Positions 49,928-59,056 of a stretch of 64,000 nucleotides of DNA are shown piece after piece. The DNA is taken from the NCBI RefSeq assembly GCF_004117835.1, contig NZ_SDSC01000007.1, positions 28,138 through 92,137 of the forward strand, in the 5' to 3' direction. Under the pieces are notes generated by a model. The model ran no database searches. It was not told the origin of the DNA and saw only the letters and a list, made by a program, of their open reading frames with translations. The position numbers and the translations under genes are program-made. Source of the stretch: Macrococcus sp. DPC7161 (lineage in GTDB: Bacteria; Bacillota; Bacilli; Staphylococcales; Staphylococcaceae). Each line of letters starts with the position of its first letter. Position 1 is the stretch's first letter.

Positions 49928-51425
49928 GTTGAACCTCCTCAATGAGTTTTGCCCACATATTTTCAACATTTTCAGTCATAAATGGTTTCGCAATTTTATA
50001 AGATTGCTTATGGACTTGGTCTAAGTTTAATTGATAAAACGCAACAATTTTCTCTGCATAGGCATTGATGGTTTCTTCAATCGATTGTTGGTCTAAATTA
50101 ATCGGCAATAAGAAACCATTTTTCCCGTCTTTAATAAATGTTGGATTACCGTAATTCACATCAAATCCTAGCATACCAAGTCCTGAACCAACCGCTTCCA
50201 TTAATGTTAAGCCAAAGCCCTCACTTTGAGAAGCTGATAAGAACAACTCATATTGTTGATAGAGGTCATCTAATTGTTGGTGACCATGTGTTTTAATATA
50301 ATTCTCTGCTTGATGTTCACGGATTAATTGATTAATTTTCGCTTTTTCAGCGCCTTCACCATAAATATCAAATGTTAATTCTGGTAACTGTTGTTTCGCT
50401 TTAATCACTGCACGCACCATCCAATCAACATGCTTTTCGTTGGCTAATCGAGATGCCGTTATTAAGCCGTATGGTTTGCGTGGTACATTTGGGACTTTAA
50501 GTGATGATAAACTACCTACTGGAATTGTAAATACTTTTGGCGTAATGCCCATGTATTTCTTAAATTGGCGTACAAGCAATTTATTTTGTGCATTGGTTGC
50601 AGTAATATAAAAATCAATATGCTTTGCTTGTGTAAACTGATAATCATAAAAATTATTCCAAAGAATATAATCATCATTTGTCGCATTTTCACTAAAGTGT
50701 TCTGCATGAATGACAACACCAAGTTTACTATCGCCTTTGTTTTGTAATACCGATTGACCAATCTTTGATGCACGGTCTAAAATCACGATATCTTTAGAAG
50801 TTAATGCTAAACGTTGCATGAAATAAGCTACAAATGCTTCTTTTGAATATAACTTTTGATCATTAAAGTCAAACATATTGTTATCGCCATCTATAAATTC
50901 TTTATATGCAATCGTACCATCTTCATTATAAAAATGGCGCATATAAACTTTTGCTTTATTTTCAAATGGCGCATAGTATTCACTAAAAATACGTGTATAA
51001 GTATAAAAATCTTTTCGAATTAAAAAGCCATTCAATACAAATTCAGCTCTGTCGACTAAATTTTTACCTTCTTCTTTTAAATAACATGTTACAAAGTTAC
51101 CTTCACCTTCTAAAATAATTCTCGCAATCTTCCCTGAGGTTTCGATTGTTTGTATATTATTTGAAATCGTCTTTTTAAGGTCTTCAATGGTATACGTTGT
51201 TTCATGAATTTTAATGTCTGTAAAATATTGATAAAGCCAAATGACTTCATCGTCTTGAAACCCCATATTCGAAGTCAATGTTTGAATGTTTTCATTCGAC
51301 ATAAAGTCTAAAAATACAAACTTACTTTCTGCTTTAATGCTTCTTAACATTTCTGCACGGTATTTTTGTGCATATTCCACACCACTACTTGCCCAGCCAA
51401 TACCAAAATTAATATGATAAATCAT
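49920..51425 (-). CDS. gtfA: accessory Sec glycosyltransferase GtfA
   Basis: 501-residue GT4-type GlcNAc transferase that adds the first sugar to serine/threonine of the repeat adhesin in the cytosol. GT-B C-terminal motifs: ITASRLANEKHVDWMVRA and SEGFGLTLMEAVGSG with the conserved glutamates. N-terminal MIYHINFGIGWASSGVEYAQ is typical. Between secA2 and gtfB, overlapping gtfB by 8 nt. Confidence 0.95.
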   Translation of the reverse strand: MIYHINFGIGWASSGVEYAQKYRAEMLRSIKAESKFVFLDFMSNENIQTLTSNMGFQDDEVIWLYQYFTDIKIHETTYTIEDLKKTISNNIQTIETSGKIARIILEGEGNFVTCYLKEEGKNLVDRAEFVLNGFLIRKDFYTYTRIFSEYYAPFENKAKVYMRHFYNEDGTIAYKEFIDGDNNMFDFNDQKLYSKEAFVAYFMQRLALTSKDIVILDRASKIGQSVLQNKGDSKLGVVIHAEHFSENATNDDYILWNNFYDYQFTQAKHIDFYITATNAQNKLLVRQFKKYMGITPKVFTIPVGSLSSLKVPNVPRKPYGLITASRLANEKHVDWMVRAVIKAKQQLPELTFDIYGEGAEKAKINQLIREHQAENYIKTHGHQQLDDLYQQYELFLSASQSEGFGLTLMEAVGSGLGMLGFDVNYGNPTFIKDGKNGFLLPINLDQQSIEETINAYAEKIVAFYQLNLDQVHKQSYKIAKPFMTENVENMWAKLIEEVQHD

Positions 51426-51442
51426 TTGATCACCCTTCGTTA

Positions 51443-53824
51443 TTATGGAAAATGAACAATCATGTTTCCTTTATGGTCAAAAGAAATAATACTTAAACAA
51501 ATATTTCTTACGATTCGTTCATAAATATTATGACTCATTCCTTCATAAGACTCTAATGCCACCTTGTGATATTCACTCACGACATTTCGATGTCCATTAC
51601 GGTTACCTACCGCACTTTTTAATTGTGTTAATTGGTCCACTTGTTTGATCCAAGCAGTATCAACAGCTTTTAATATCGCTTTTTGAAGATATTCTTTATA
51701 CATCGCCTCGTGATTGATGATGGATTTATTCTCAATCAATTGCTTCTCAAACAAGTCCATTAAAAATGCGACCGTCGCTTGTTTAGAAAGTAAAACATTA
51801 TCATCAAAAGGTTCATCATACTGAAAACTGATATTTTTATACACATAACCCATTAATATCGTTTCATCCAATTTCTCAGCATTTTCAACAAATGACGTAA
51901 ATACTTCTTCTGCAATCTTTCTAAATTTAAATTGTTTAAAGTCAGTTGATTGTAAAATTCTATCACGCTCTTGATAGACATGAAGCCTTTGAATACTGAT
52001 ACTTTTCTCAAATTCATTAGACATTTGTCTAGCAATCATTGCATTTTCTTCTGATACGACTTGTGCTTTTTTCACAATAGTTGCAATACGTTTATGCAAG
52101 ATTTTACTCTGCTCAAATCGTGCTTTATTTTCTAACAAAGTTTCTCTGCGGTCAATAAGTCTGTCTTGTCCCCATTTTTTTACAAGATAATCTTCTAATG
52201 AAATATATATTTGGCTCGTACCTGGATCACCTTGACGCCCCGAGCGGCCACGTAACTGTCTATCAACACGGCTATTCTCCATATGTTCATTGACAATGAC
52301 GTATAGTCCACCGAGTGCTAAAGATGGGGCATCTAATTTTATATCGGTACCACGACCAGCCATACTTGTAGCAACGGTTACTGCACCTAATTGTCCCGCT
52401 TCCTTAATCATTTGCGCTTCTTTTGCAACATTTTGTGCAATCAATAAGTTGTTTGGAATATTTTGTTGAAACAAAAACTCTGAAAAATATTCAGCAGCGT
52501 CTGCGGTTCTTGTGATTAATAATATCGGTCGGCCTGTCTCATGCACTTCTAACACATGTTCTAAAATCGCAATGTTTTTAGAATCTTGATCAATAAACAC
52601 TTTATCTTCTAAATCTTGACGAATTACAGGTTTATCAGTTGGTATTTGGATGACTACTTTAGAATATAAATCCGAAAACTCTCTTTCACCTAGTTTTGCA
52701 GTGGCACTCATCCCAGAAAAATTATCAAATTGCATAAATAAATTTTGGAAAGTGATGGTTGCCATCGCACTTAAATCGGTTGATAACTTTACGCCTTCAC
52801 GTGCTTCAATCGCTTGATGTAAACCAGATTGGAGTTTAGTTCCCGTAAGTAATCGCCCTGTCGTACGGTCAATCAACACGACTTCTCCATCTTTAGCATA
52901 ATAATCAACGTTACTTTCAAATAAAAACTTCGCGCGTAATGCTAAATTTAGCATTCTCACAATATCAAAATAACGTTTTTGATGCATCATCGATAAATTA
53001 AAGTAATGCTCTCCTTTTTTAATCCCTTTTTCAGTTAAGAAAATTTCTTTTTCGTCTTCTTCAAAGTCATAATCTTCTTCACCAAGAGTATCAATAAATT
53101 CTTTCGCATTTAAATATAAATTCGACTGAACACGAGGCACCCCTGAAATGACCAATGGGGTTTGTGCGGCATCTAAAATGATTGAATCGATTTCATCAAT
53201 TAAGGCATATTTCAAAGGACTTAAAAATTTCCCTTTAATGTGGTCTGCTAAATTATCAATTAAATAATCAAAACCTAAAATACCATTCGTTGTATAAACG
53301 ATATCCGCTTCATATAAAGCTTTCTTTTCTCCAGGTTTATAATCATAGTTCGGTTCATCAACAAACCCTAAATTAACTGTTAACCCCAAAAATTCATAAA
53401 GTGGCTTCATTTCTAAATAGTCACGTTTGGCCAAATAGTCGTTTGTCGTAACTAAAAAATTCCCAATACCTTTTAATCCATTTAAATACATTGGCATTGT
53501 TGCGGTTAAAGTTTTACCTTCACCTGTTTGCATTTCAGCAATATTCCCTTGATGCATCACAATTGCACCAAGTATTTGAACTTCTTTAGGATACATCCCA
53601 AGTACACGGCGACTTGCTTCTCGACAAACCGCATATGCTTCAGGCATCAATTGATCTAATGTTTCCCCTTGGCCAAGACGCTTTCTAAATTCTACTGTTT
53701 TATTTTGCAACGCTTCATCAGATAAATCAGCATATTGTTCAGATAACGTCACCACATTTTTTAAGATTTTTTTTAATCCTTTTAATCGTACTTCATTTAT
53801 CGTCGTATTAATCCATTTATTCAT
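51443..53824 (-). CDS. secA2: accessory Sec ATPase SecA2
   Basis: 793-residue motor of the accessory Sec system. Walker A MQTGEGKTLTA at about 99-108, DEID box in ALIDEIDSI, and GRGTDIKL and QLRGRSGRQGD of the second helicase domain. It lacks the C-terminal zinc/SecB-binding tail of SecA1, as expected. Length fits SecA2. Lies 4 nt after asp3. Confidence 0.96.
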   Translation of the reverse strand: MNKWINTTINEVRLKGLKKILKNVVTLSEQYADLSDEALQNKTVEFRKRLGQGETLDQLMPEAYAVCREASRRVLGMYPKEVQILGAIVMHQGNIAEMQTGEGKTLTATMPMYLNGLKGIGNFLVTTNDYLAKRDYLEMKPLYEFLGLTVNLGFVDEPNYDYKPGEKKALYEADIVYTTNGILGFDYLIDNLADHIKGKFLSPLKYALIDEIDSIILDAAQTPLVISGVPRVQSNLYLNAKEFIDTLGEEDYDFEEDEKEIFLTEKGIKKGEHYFNLSMMHQKRYFDIVRMLNLALRAKFLFESNVDYYAKDGEVVLIDRTTGRLLTGTKLQSGLHQAIEAREGVKLSTDLSAMATITFQNLFMQFDNFSGMSATAKLGEREFSDLYSKVVIQIPTDKPVIRQDLEDKVFIDQDSKNIAILEHVLEVHETGRPILLITRTADAAEYFSEFLFQQNIPNNLLIAQNVAKEAQMIKEAGQLGAVTVATSMAGRGTDIKLDAPSLALGGLYVIVNEHMENSRVDRQLRGRSGRQGDPGTSQIYISLEDYLVKKWGQDRLIDRRETLLENKARFEQSKILHKRIATIVKKAQVVSEENAMIARQMSNEFEKSISIQRLHVYQERDRILQSTDFKQFKFRKIAEEVFTSFVENAEKLDETILMGYVYKNISFQYDEPFDDNVLLSKQATVAFLMDLFEKQLIENKSIINHEAMYKEYLQKAILKAVDTAWIKQVDQLTQLKSAVGNRNGHRNVVSEYHKVALESYEGMSHNIYERIVRNICLSIISFDHKGNMIVHFP

Positions 53825-53828
53825 GTTT

Positions 53829-54647
53829 TCACCTATTTTCTAATACAGACATCTTCAATTGCTTTAAGCAATGGCTTTGATTGATATAACTTTCGACAAA
53901 TATAACATCTTCTTTTTGTGAATAAATCATGCCATCAAAGTTCCCGTGGTGACTAATAAATGCACGCTGTTTCAAAGTTTCTGCAAGCTTTAAAGCCAAT
54001 TGATTTGATTGTACACCCATGCCAATAAAGTTCACAGGATTTGTGCCGACATACGATTTTATCGCTTCAATATCTAGCGTATCGCAAATCACAACGTTAT
54101 TTAAATGTGCAATCGCAGTATCATGAATGCGATGATAAAATTGTGACGGTTCTTTAATGATCATATTGATTGGTCCAGTTGAAGGACGTATCACATCACT
54201 AAACAGTTGATCTAACCCATAATTTTTAGGACGAATGACGATTTTCTTAAAATGAAAAGATACGACACTGCCACTCATCATTTCAATTTTATAACTGTAT
54301 GCATCTTTTGGAAAATGAAACATTGCAGTTTTGTCTTCAATAATGAGCGTATCGATCAAACTGTTATTACGTCTATAAAATAATATCTTAAAGTAAACGC
54401 TATTTTGAGGTGATTCTTCAACATCAAATTCAATTTGATAGTCTTGTCCACGCTTTAAAATTGGTAGTGCTGGTACATGACGGTCTTTGAAATACTGTGT
54501 TGTCATTAACCATTCATGAATCACTGTCCCAGATGGCATTAATTTATTTTCAAAAAGAACGCCATCTTTAAAGCGTAACGTCGTACCATACATAAATGTA
54601 TTGGCACTGATGTATTTCCAATAAACTTCGTATTTATTTTCGCTCAT
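53829..54647 (-). CDS. asp3: accessory Sec protein Asp3
   Basis: 272-residue accessory Sec protein that forms a complex with Asp1, Asp2 and SecA2. The start MSENKYEVYWKYISANTFMYGT is the family N-terminus; the ATG at 54647 has GGGAG eight nt upstream and overlaps asp2 by 14 nt. The C-terminal segment about 190-260 reads like the Asp3 carbohydrate-binding-type beta region, without further motifs. Confidence 0.9.
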   Translation of the reverse strand: MSENKYEVYWKYISANTFMYGTTLRFKDGVLFENKLMPSGTVIHEWLMTTQYFKDRHVPALPILKRGQDYQIEFDVEESPQNSVYFKILFYRRNNSLIDTLIIEDKTAMFHFPKDAYSYKIEMMSGSVVSFHFKKIVIRPKNYGLDQLFSDVIRPSTGPINMIIKEPSQFYHRIHDTAIAHLNNVVICDTLDIEAIKSYVGTNPVNFIGMGVQSNQLALKLAETLKQRAFISHHGNFDGMIYSQKEDVIFVESYINQSHCLKQLKMSVLENR

Positions 54648-56190
54648 AAGAAGCTCTCCCAAATTTCGTTTGTAAAATAATATTAAAGAAGTGAATAAAC
54701 CAGTTATTGATTGTTGAAGAATCATCATTATGTCGTCCAGTAATCGCTCTACTTATCGTCTTTGCTTTACGTTTCGTTAAAATAGGCAATAAATCATCAA
54801 ATGCAAATAAGTCATAGTCATCATTTTCCATATAAGATAAACCAAATGTCGTATTTTTTAACTCTTGTGTACTAAATACTTCCCAAAATTTATTATTCAA
54901 TTCGTGGATATGCTCTTGGTCTGTTCCACCGGTTAATGCATAAACCATATCATTGGCAGTCCCGAAATCTCTTGGTCTTAGCAATTTCATGTTATCTGCT
55001 ATGGTACCGATATTCACAAGCGGTTTCCCTGCAATGACTGCAGTAGGATTTAACTGTGCACCATAATACAATGCACCAAACGATCCCATCGATAATCCTG
55101 ATAATATTAAATCCGTCTCTTTAAATCCTAAATAGTCTAGACTTTCTAATATGACAGACTTGATTTTATTTTCGTATTCCTCTGAACCCATATAGAACGA
55201 ACCACCTTCTAGACGTGGGTCCCCTATTAATAAAAATGGTGCATGAAACATATTCATCATAAAGTAACCTTCAAATCCTTCAGCCGTACGATAACCACTG
55301 AAGTACACATTTAATGGTGGCTTTAAATCACCTGGGTTGAAGTAATAAATAAATTCATCACGGTCTCCATCAGAAAAACGGTTACCTCCCATTAAGAAGC
55401 TACCAAACTCTAAACGACTCCAACGACGATGCAATGCACCTAAAGCAATCTTACCTGTCCCCTTAGCTTGAATACTTACAGCAAGGAACGCCTCATATTC
55501 TCTTCGTGAAATCTTTATCGGTTCATCCAGTTCGCTTAATGAAACTGTAAATTCTTCGAAGATTTCATCAATTGATCCACTGTGTTGCATTCTAAAAGTC
55601 AATTGAATATCAACATCGCCTTCTAATTTAAACTCTGGCCAAATTTCTAACACTTTATCACGTTCATAGAAAATGTTGTACTGCCAAGTGGCAAGCGGTT
55701 GAAAGTCTGTACCGAAATCTCCTTCAAAAACAATACATTTATTTCCCTGGTGATAAACATCGCCTTTAAACATCTCATTTGGAATAATGCTTTTTGGATG
55801 AATTTTATCCCCATATTGCCCAACAAATGCAATCGACTTTATACGTTCAATTAAGTGATCATGATTATCCGCTTTAAACTCACGAATTAACATGTCATGT
55901 GAAATCTGCAAGTCTTTAAATCCATCCCAATAATTACTCACAACATATGTATTGTAAGGCGCAATCAATTGATTCAGTATCGTTAGTAATCCATCTGATA
56001 TTTCAGTTTCAATTAAAATAAAATCAAATGTTTTCACCTTTTTTAAGATATACGCCATATTCTCTAAAACTGTGTCTGGTTGTGACAACAAACTTTCATG
56101 AAGTACTTCCCAGTACACATTATTTAAATAATTAAATTCATCTTTATAAGAATTTGGACCAATTTGTAATACTTTAAACTTTTTTCTCAT
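54634..56190 (-). CDS. asp2: accessory Sec protein Asp2
   Basis: 518-residue protein with an alpha/beta hydrolase-like C-terminal half: nucleophile motif LSGLSMGSFGAL (Ser367) is visible. In streptococci Asp2 O-acetylates GlcNAc on the adhesin and is also required for export. The ATG at 56190 follows AAGGGG and overlaps asp1 by 17 nt. Confidence 0.92.
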   Translation of the reverse strand: MRKKFKVLQIGPNSYKDEFNYLNNVYWEVLHESLLSQPDTVLENMAYILKKVKTFDFILIETEISDGLLTILNQLIAPYNTYVVSNYWDGFKDLQISHDMLIREFKADNHDHLIERIKSIAFVGQYGDKIHPKSIIPNEMFKGDVYHQGNKCIVFEGDFGTDFQPLATWQYNIFYERDKVLEIWPEFKLEGDVDIQLTFRMQHSGSIDEIFEEFTVSLSELDEPIKISRREYEAFLAVSIQAKGTGKIALGALHRRWSRLEFGSFLMGGNRFSDGDRDEFIYYFNPGDLKPPLNVYFSGYRTAEGFEGYFMMNMFHAPFLLIGDPRLEGGSFYMGSEEYENKIKSVILESLDYLGFKETDLILSGLSMGSFGALYYGAQLNPTAVIAGKPLVNIGTIADNMKLLRPRDFGTANDMVYALTGGTDQEHIHELNNKFWEVFSTQELKNTTFGLSYMENDDYDLFAFDDLLPILTKRKAKTISRAITGRHNDDSSTINNWFIHFFNIILQTKFGRASYERK

Positions 56191-57709
56191 ATGCTTCCCC
56201 TTCAATAAATCGCTCTAATTGTTCGATAATATTAATCGATGCATATTTTTGAGTTAACTTCATGGTATATGCCAAAGATTTATTCCAATTTTTTAATACC
56301 GCTAAATAAAAATTCAATGCTAAAATCAAATCTTCATCATTGTTAATAATCATCCCGTTCACATTATCTAACACATAATCCGTTTCACGACTATTGACTT
56401 GAGGAATACCTGCAGAAATACAGCAAATCTGTAAGAATAAATCGGGCTCTTGATTCAAATCAATCAATAAACGGATTTCGCTAATGGCTTTAATTAAATC
56501 ATTCTCAAAAGGTACACTAATCAACTTAATCACTTTAGCTGCTTCAATTTCCTCTTTATTAAACAGTTCAAAATTATCTTCTTGCTCTAAGAAATATGTA
56601 TTAATATCTTCAATCACTTGATTTAAATATTGTTTCGTATATGCATCCTCGCGAGTGATTAGCGTAATCTTCATTCGTTCATTGTCTTTCACATATTCCA
56701 CTAAATCATCTACAATATTAAGCACACGCTGCTCTTCAATCCCATCAATATTGACACCAATATACGTGTCATACAACTGACTACTCACACCACTCATCAT
56801 TTGTGTATTAAACGGTGTGACACGCAATAAATCAGATGGTTTATTTTGTTCAAGTAACTTTTCATTTTCTTGAGTATCTACAATCCAATGATTCGCATGA
56901 AGCATTGCATCCAACATTTGTTCTGAGATGACCTTATTACGTTTCGTAAACACGGAATACGTTAAATTTTCACTGCTGATGATGCGATTTAATACAGCTA
57001 AATGACGTTCATCACTTGCAGCAATTACTTGCGCTTTAGGCAACTTAGACAAATAACCTTTCAATCGTTCTTCAATCAATTCAGGCATCGTTTGATATTG
57101 CACTTGTGAAAATTGATCACGATAACCTTCCTCAATGGTTACAATACCCGTTTGAATGTCTTCCGTTAAAACCACATCACCGTCAACACTCATTAACTTT
57201 AGTAAGATCGGTTCATTATTGGCATTGAAACTAACAATAGAAGACAACACACCTCTATCATCAAATACGTAACGATGCGTCTTTACCTTATCCGTATAAG
57301 ATTCAATCCAAATCAAATAACCCGTTTGGGAGAAATGAATGATCGAATACGTTGATTCACTCGTAATGGCACGGACCGTATAAGGTGTATAAATAAAATC
57401 CGTCCCTTCAGGCCAGTTCAAATCTCTAAAATCAATCGGTTTCGGTGTCAATTGCTCAAACCCTTGGATATTATCAAAAACAGACCAATAAGACGTTTCA
57501 AACAATTGATTACGATATAAAAATGTTCTTAAATCAGTAAAATAATTTAAAACAATCATATGAAAAGGCTTGTCATTGTTATAATACATGCCCATCAAAC
57601 TGACCATATCATCAAACTCTGACTTTGTGTGTGAAGCATCATAATAAGGACGCGCACGATCGTGCCACCATCCTTCAGTATAATACCAAGCTGGAATAAA
57701 ATATTTCAT
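56174..57709 (-). CDS. asp1: accessory Sec protein Asp1
   Basis: 511-residue glycosyltransferase-like accessory Sec protein. The N-terminus MKYFIPAWYYTEGWWHDRARPYYD-type opening and PEL-like C-terminal half (GIPQVNSRETDYV, NGMIINNDEDLILALNFYL) match Asp1, an inactive GT-B fold that scaffolds the Asp complex. 9 nt after secY2, overlaps asp2. Confidence 0.92.
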   Translation of the reverse strand: MKYFIPAWYYTEGWWHDRARPYYDASHTKSEFDDMVSLMGMYYNNDKPFHMIVLNYFTDLRTFLYRNQLFETSYWSVFDNIQGFEQLTPKPIDFRDLNWPEGTDFIYTPYTVRAITSESTYSIIHFSQTGYLIWIESYTDKVKTHRYVFDDRGVLSSIVSFNANNEPILLKLMSVDGDVVLTEDIQTGIVTIEEGYRDQFSQVQYQTMPELIEERLKGYLSKLPKAQVIAASDERHLAVLNRIISSENLTYSVFTKRNKVISEQMLDAMLHANHWIVDTQENEKLLEQNKPSDLLRVTPFNTQMMSGVSSQLYDTYIGVNIDGIEEQRVLNIVDDLVEYVKDNERMKITLITREDAYTKQYLNQVIEDINTYFLEQEDNFELFNKEEIEAAKVIKLISVPFENDLIKAISEIRLLIDLNQEPDLFLQICCISAGIPQVNSRETDYVLDNVNGMIINNDEDLILALNFYLAVLKNWNKSLAYTMKLTQKYASINIIEQLERFIEGEAYEKKV

Positions 57710-57718
57710 ATAATCTCC

Positions 57719-58927
57719 TTACCAATACTTTTTTAAGAATCCTTCGTACTTATCGAAATACAATAACGTTCTAATTGCTTCAATCATATTCAAAGCAATA
57801 TAAATCACCATAATAATTTGAATCGCTAAATAAATTTCTTGAGAAATTTTTGGATATAACAACGTTGCAAATAACGGTGCACCAATAATAACCGCCACAA
57901 TAAAGGCACCAATAAAACTAATACGTCTCGCTTTTTTTCGAATAAACTGCTCAGTCGGTTTACCTGGTTGAATGCCATTAAAGAAGTTACCACTCTTTTG
58001 AAACTGTTCAGCTTTTTGCTTTGGCCCAAGCATAAATAAACTTAACCAATAACCAAATAAAAATAACATCACAATAAAAATCGTAATTCCAATAGGACTC
58101 GAAAAAGCTAAATAACTAGAATCAATATGTTTCTTACCAAACACATGACCAAAAAAGTCAGCGAAATATTTTAAACTTATAAATAAAGAAATAGTAATCA
58201 TCATCGCTAAACTACCACTAGGATTTAACTTCCATGAAATATAAGGCTTTTGATACGGATCAGAAGCACTCATAATATCTAAATACGGAATACGGTATTC
58301 AGATAACTCAAGTAGCAATAACACCATAAACGCTACCAAAATACACGCTAAAGCAATCCACAATACATTCGGTGCAATCGTTTTAAAGATGTTTCCATGA
58401 CTTAAAAAACTTTTTACAATCCCAATAAATATAATAGGCATAGGACCACCAATACCATTGACTGCATTTAAATCCGCAATCCAAATCAATAACATACACC
58501 CTGCGACAAGAATTAACATTGCCACCCACTCAGAGTAAATTTGATCAGGATTTTCAAGAAAAGTACGCTTCACAATAAAGTAACTTTGCACACACGCTAA
58601 AATTAAAGTAAACGCACGTTCCTGAATACTCGTTTCAAACTTCGCCTTTTTCGCCATCTTTTTAGGATATTTAAAATAATACAAACTAATAAAAATCATA
58701 GCCGTTAACCACGGACCAAGCCCTAATGAGAATATATTAATCGAATCTAAATTTCCCCCTAAGTTAGAAGCCGTCATTTTATAAATCGAATCGATATTTA
58801 AATTGTTAGGTGTTTTTAAAACGACGATACGATTCCCTAAAATGAAGATGATCAATAGCATACACGTGTAAGCTAATCGTCTAAAGACTGTCTTTCTCTC
58901 ATTCATCTCGATATAATGTTTGCTCAT
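57719..58927 (-). CDS. secY2: accessory Sec translocase SecY2
   Basis: 402-residue membrane channel with about ten hydrophobic segments. N-terminal RLAYTCMLLIIFILGNRI and the later NFFNGIQPGKPTEQFIRKKARRISFIGAFIV loop match SecY2, which is shorter than SecY1. Directly follows the adhesin gene, which is the standard order (sraP, secY2, asp1-3, secA2, gtfA, gtfB). Confidence 0.95.
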   Translation of the reverse strand: MSKHYIEMNERKTVFRRLAYTCMLLIIFILGNRIVVLKTPNNLNIDSIYKMTASNLGGNLDSINIFSLGLGPWLTAMIFISLYYFKYPKKMAKKAKFETSIQERAFTLILACVQSYFIVKRTFLENPDQIYSEWVAMLILVAGCMLLIWIADLNAVNGIGGPMPIIFIGIVKSFLSHGNIFKTIAPNVLWIALACILVAFMVLLLLELSEYRIPYLDIMSASDPYQKPYISWKLNPSGSLAMMITISLFISLKYFADFFGHVFGKKHIDSSYLAFSSPIGITIFIVMLFLFGYWLSLFMLGPKQKAEQFQKSGNFFNGIQPGKPTEQFIRKKARRISFIGAFIVAVIIGAPLFATLLYPKISQEIYLAIQIIMVIYIALNMIEAIRTLLYFDKYEGFLKKYW

Positions 58928-58995
58928 AAATTGACCTCAATTTTCTCAAAAAATATTTATACTTTATTTTAACGTATTATTTAATATTATATCAA

Positions 58996-59024
58996 AGCAC
59001 AAACACGAAATGCGTGTTTGTGCT
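58996..59024 (-). terminator. hairpin between the adhesin gene and secY2
   Basis: Perfect 12-bp stem AGCACAAACACG/CGTGTTTGTGCT with a 5-nt loop. On the minus strand it is followed by TTTGATAT, a weak T tract, so it may attenuate and not stop transcription into secY2. Part of the arm is repeated directly upstream (AGCACAAACAGCACAAACACG). Confidence 0.7.
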
Positions 59025-59056
59025 GTTTGTGCTTTTAATAATATTAAATGCGATTA

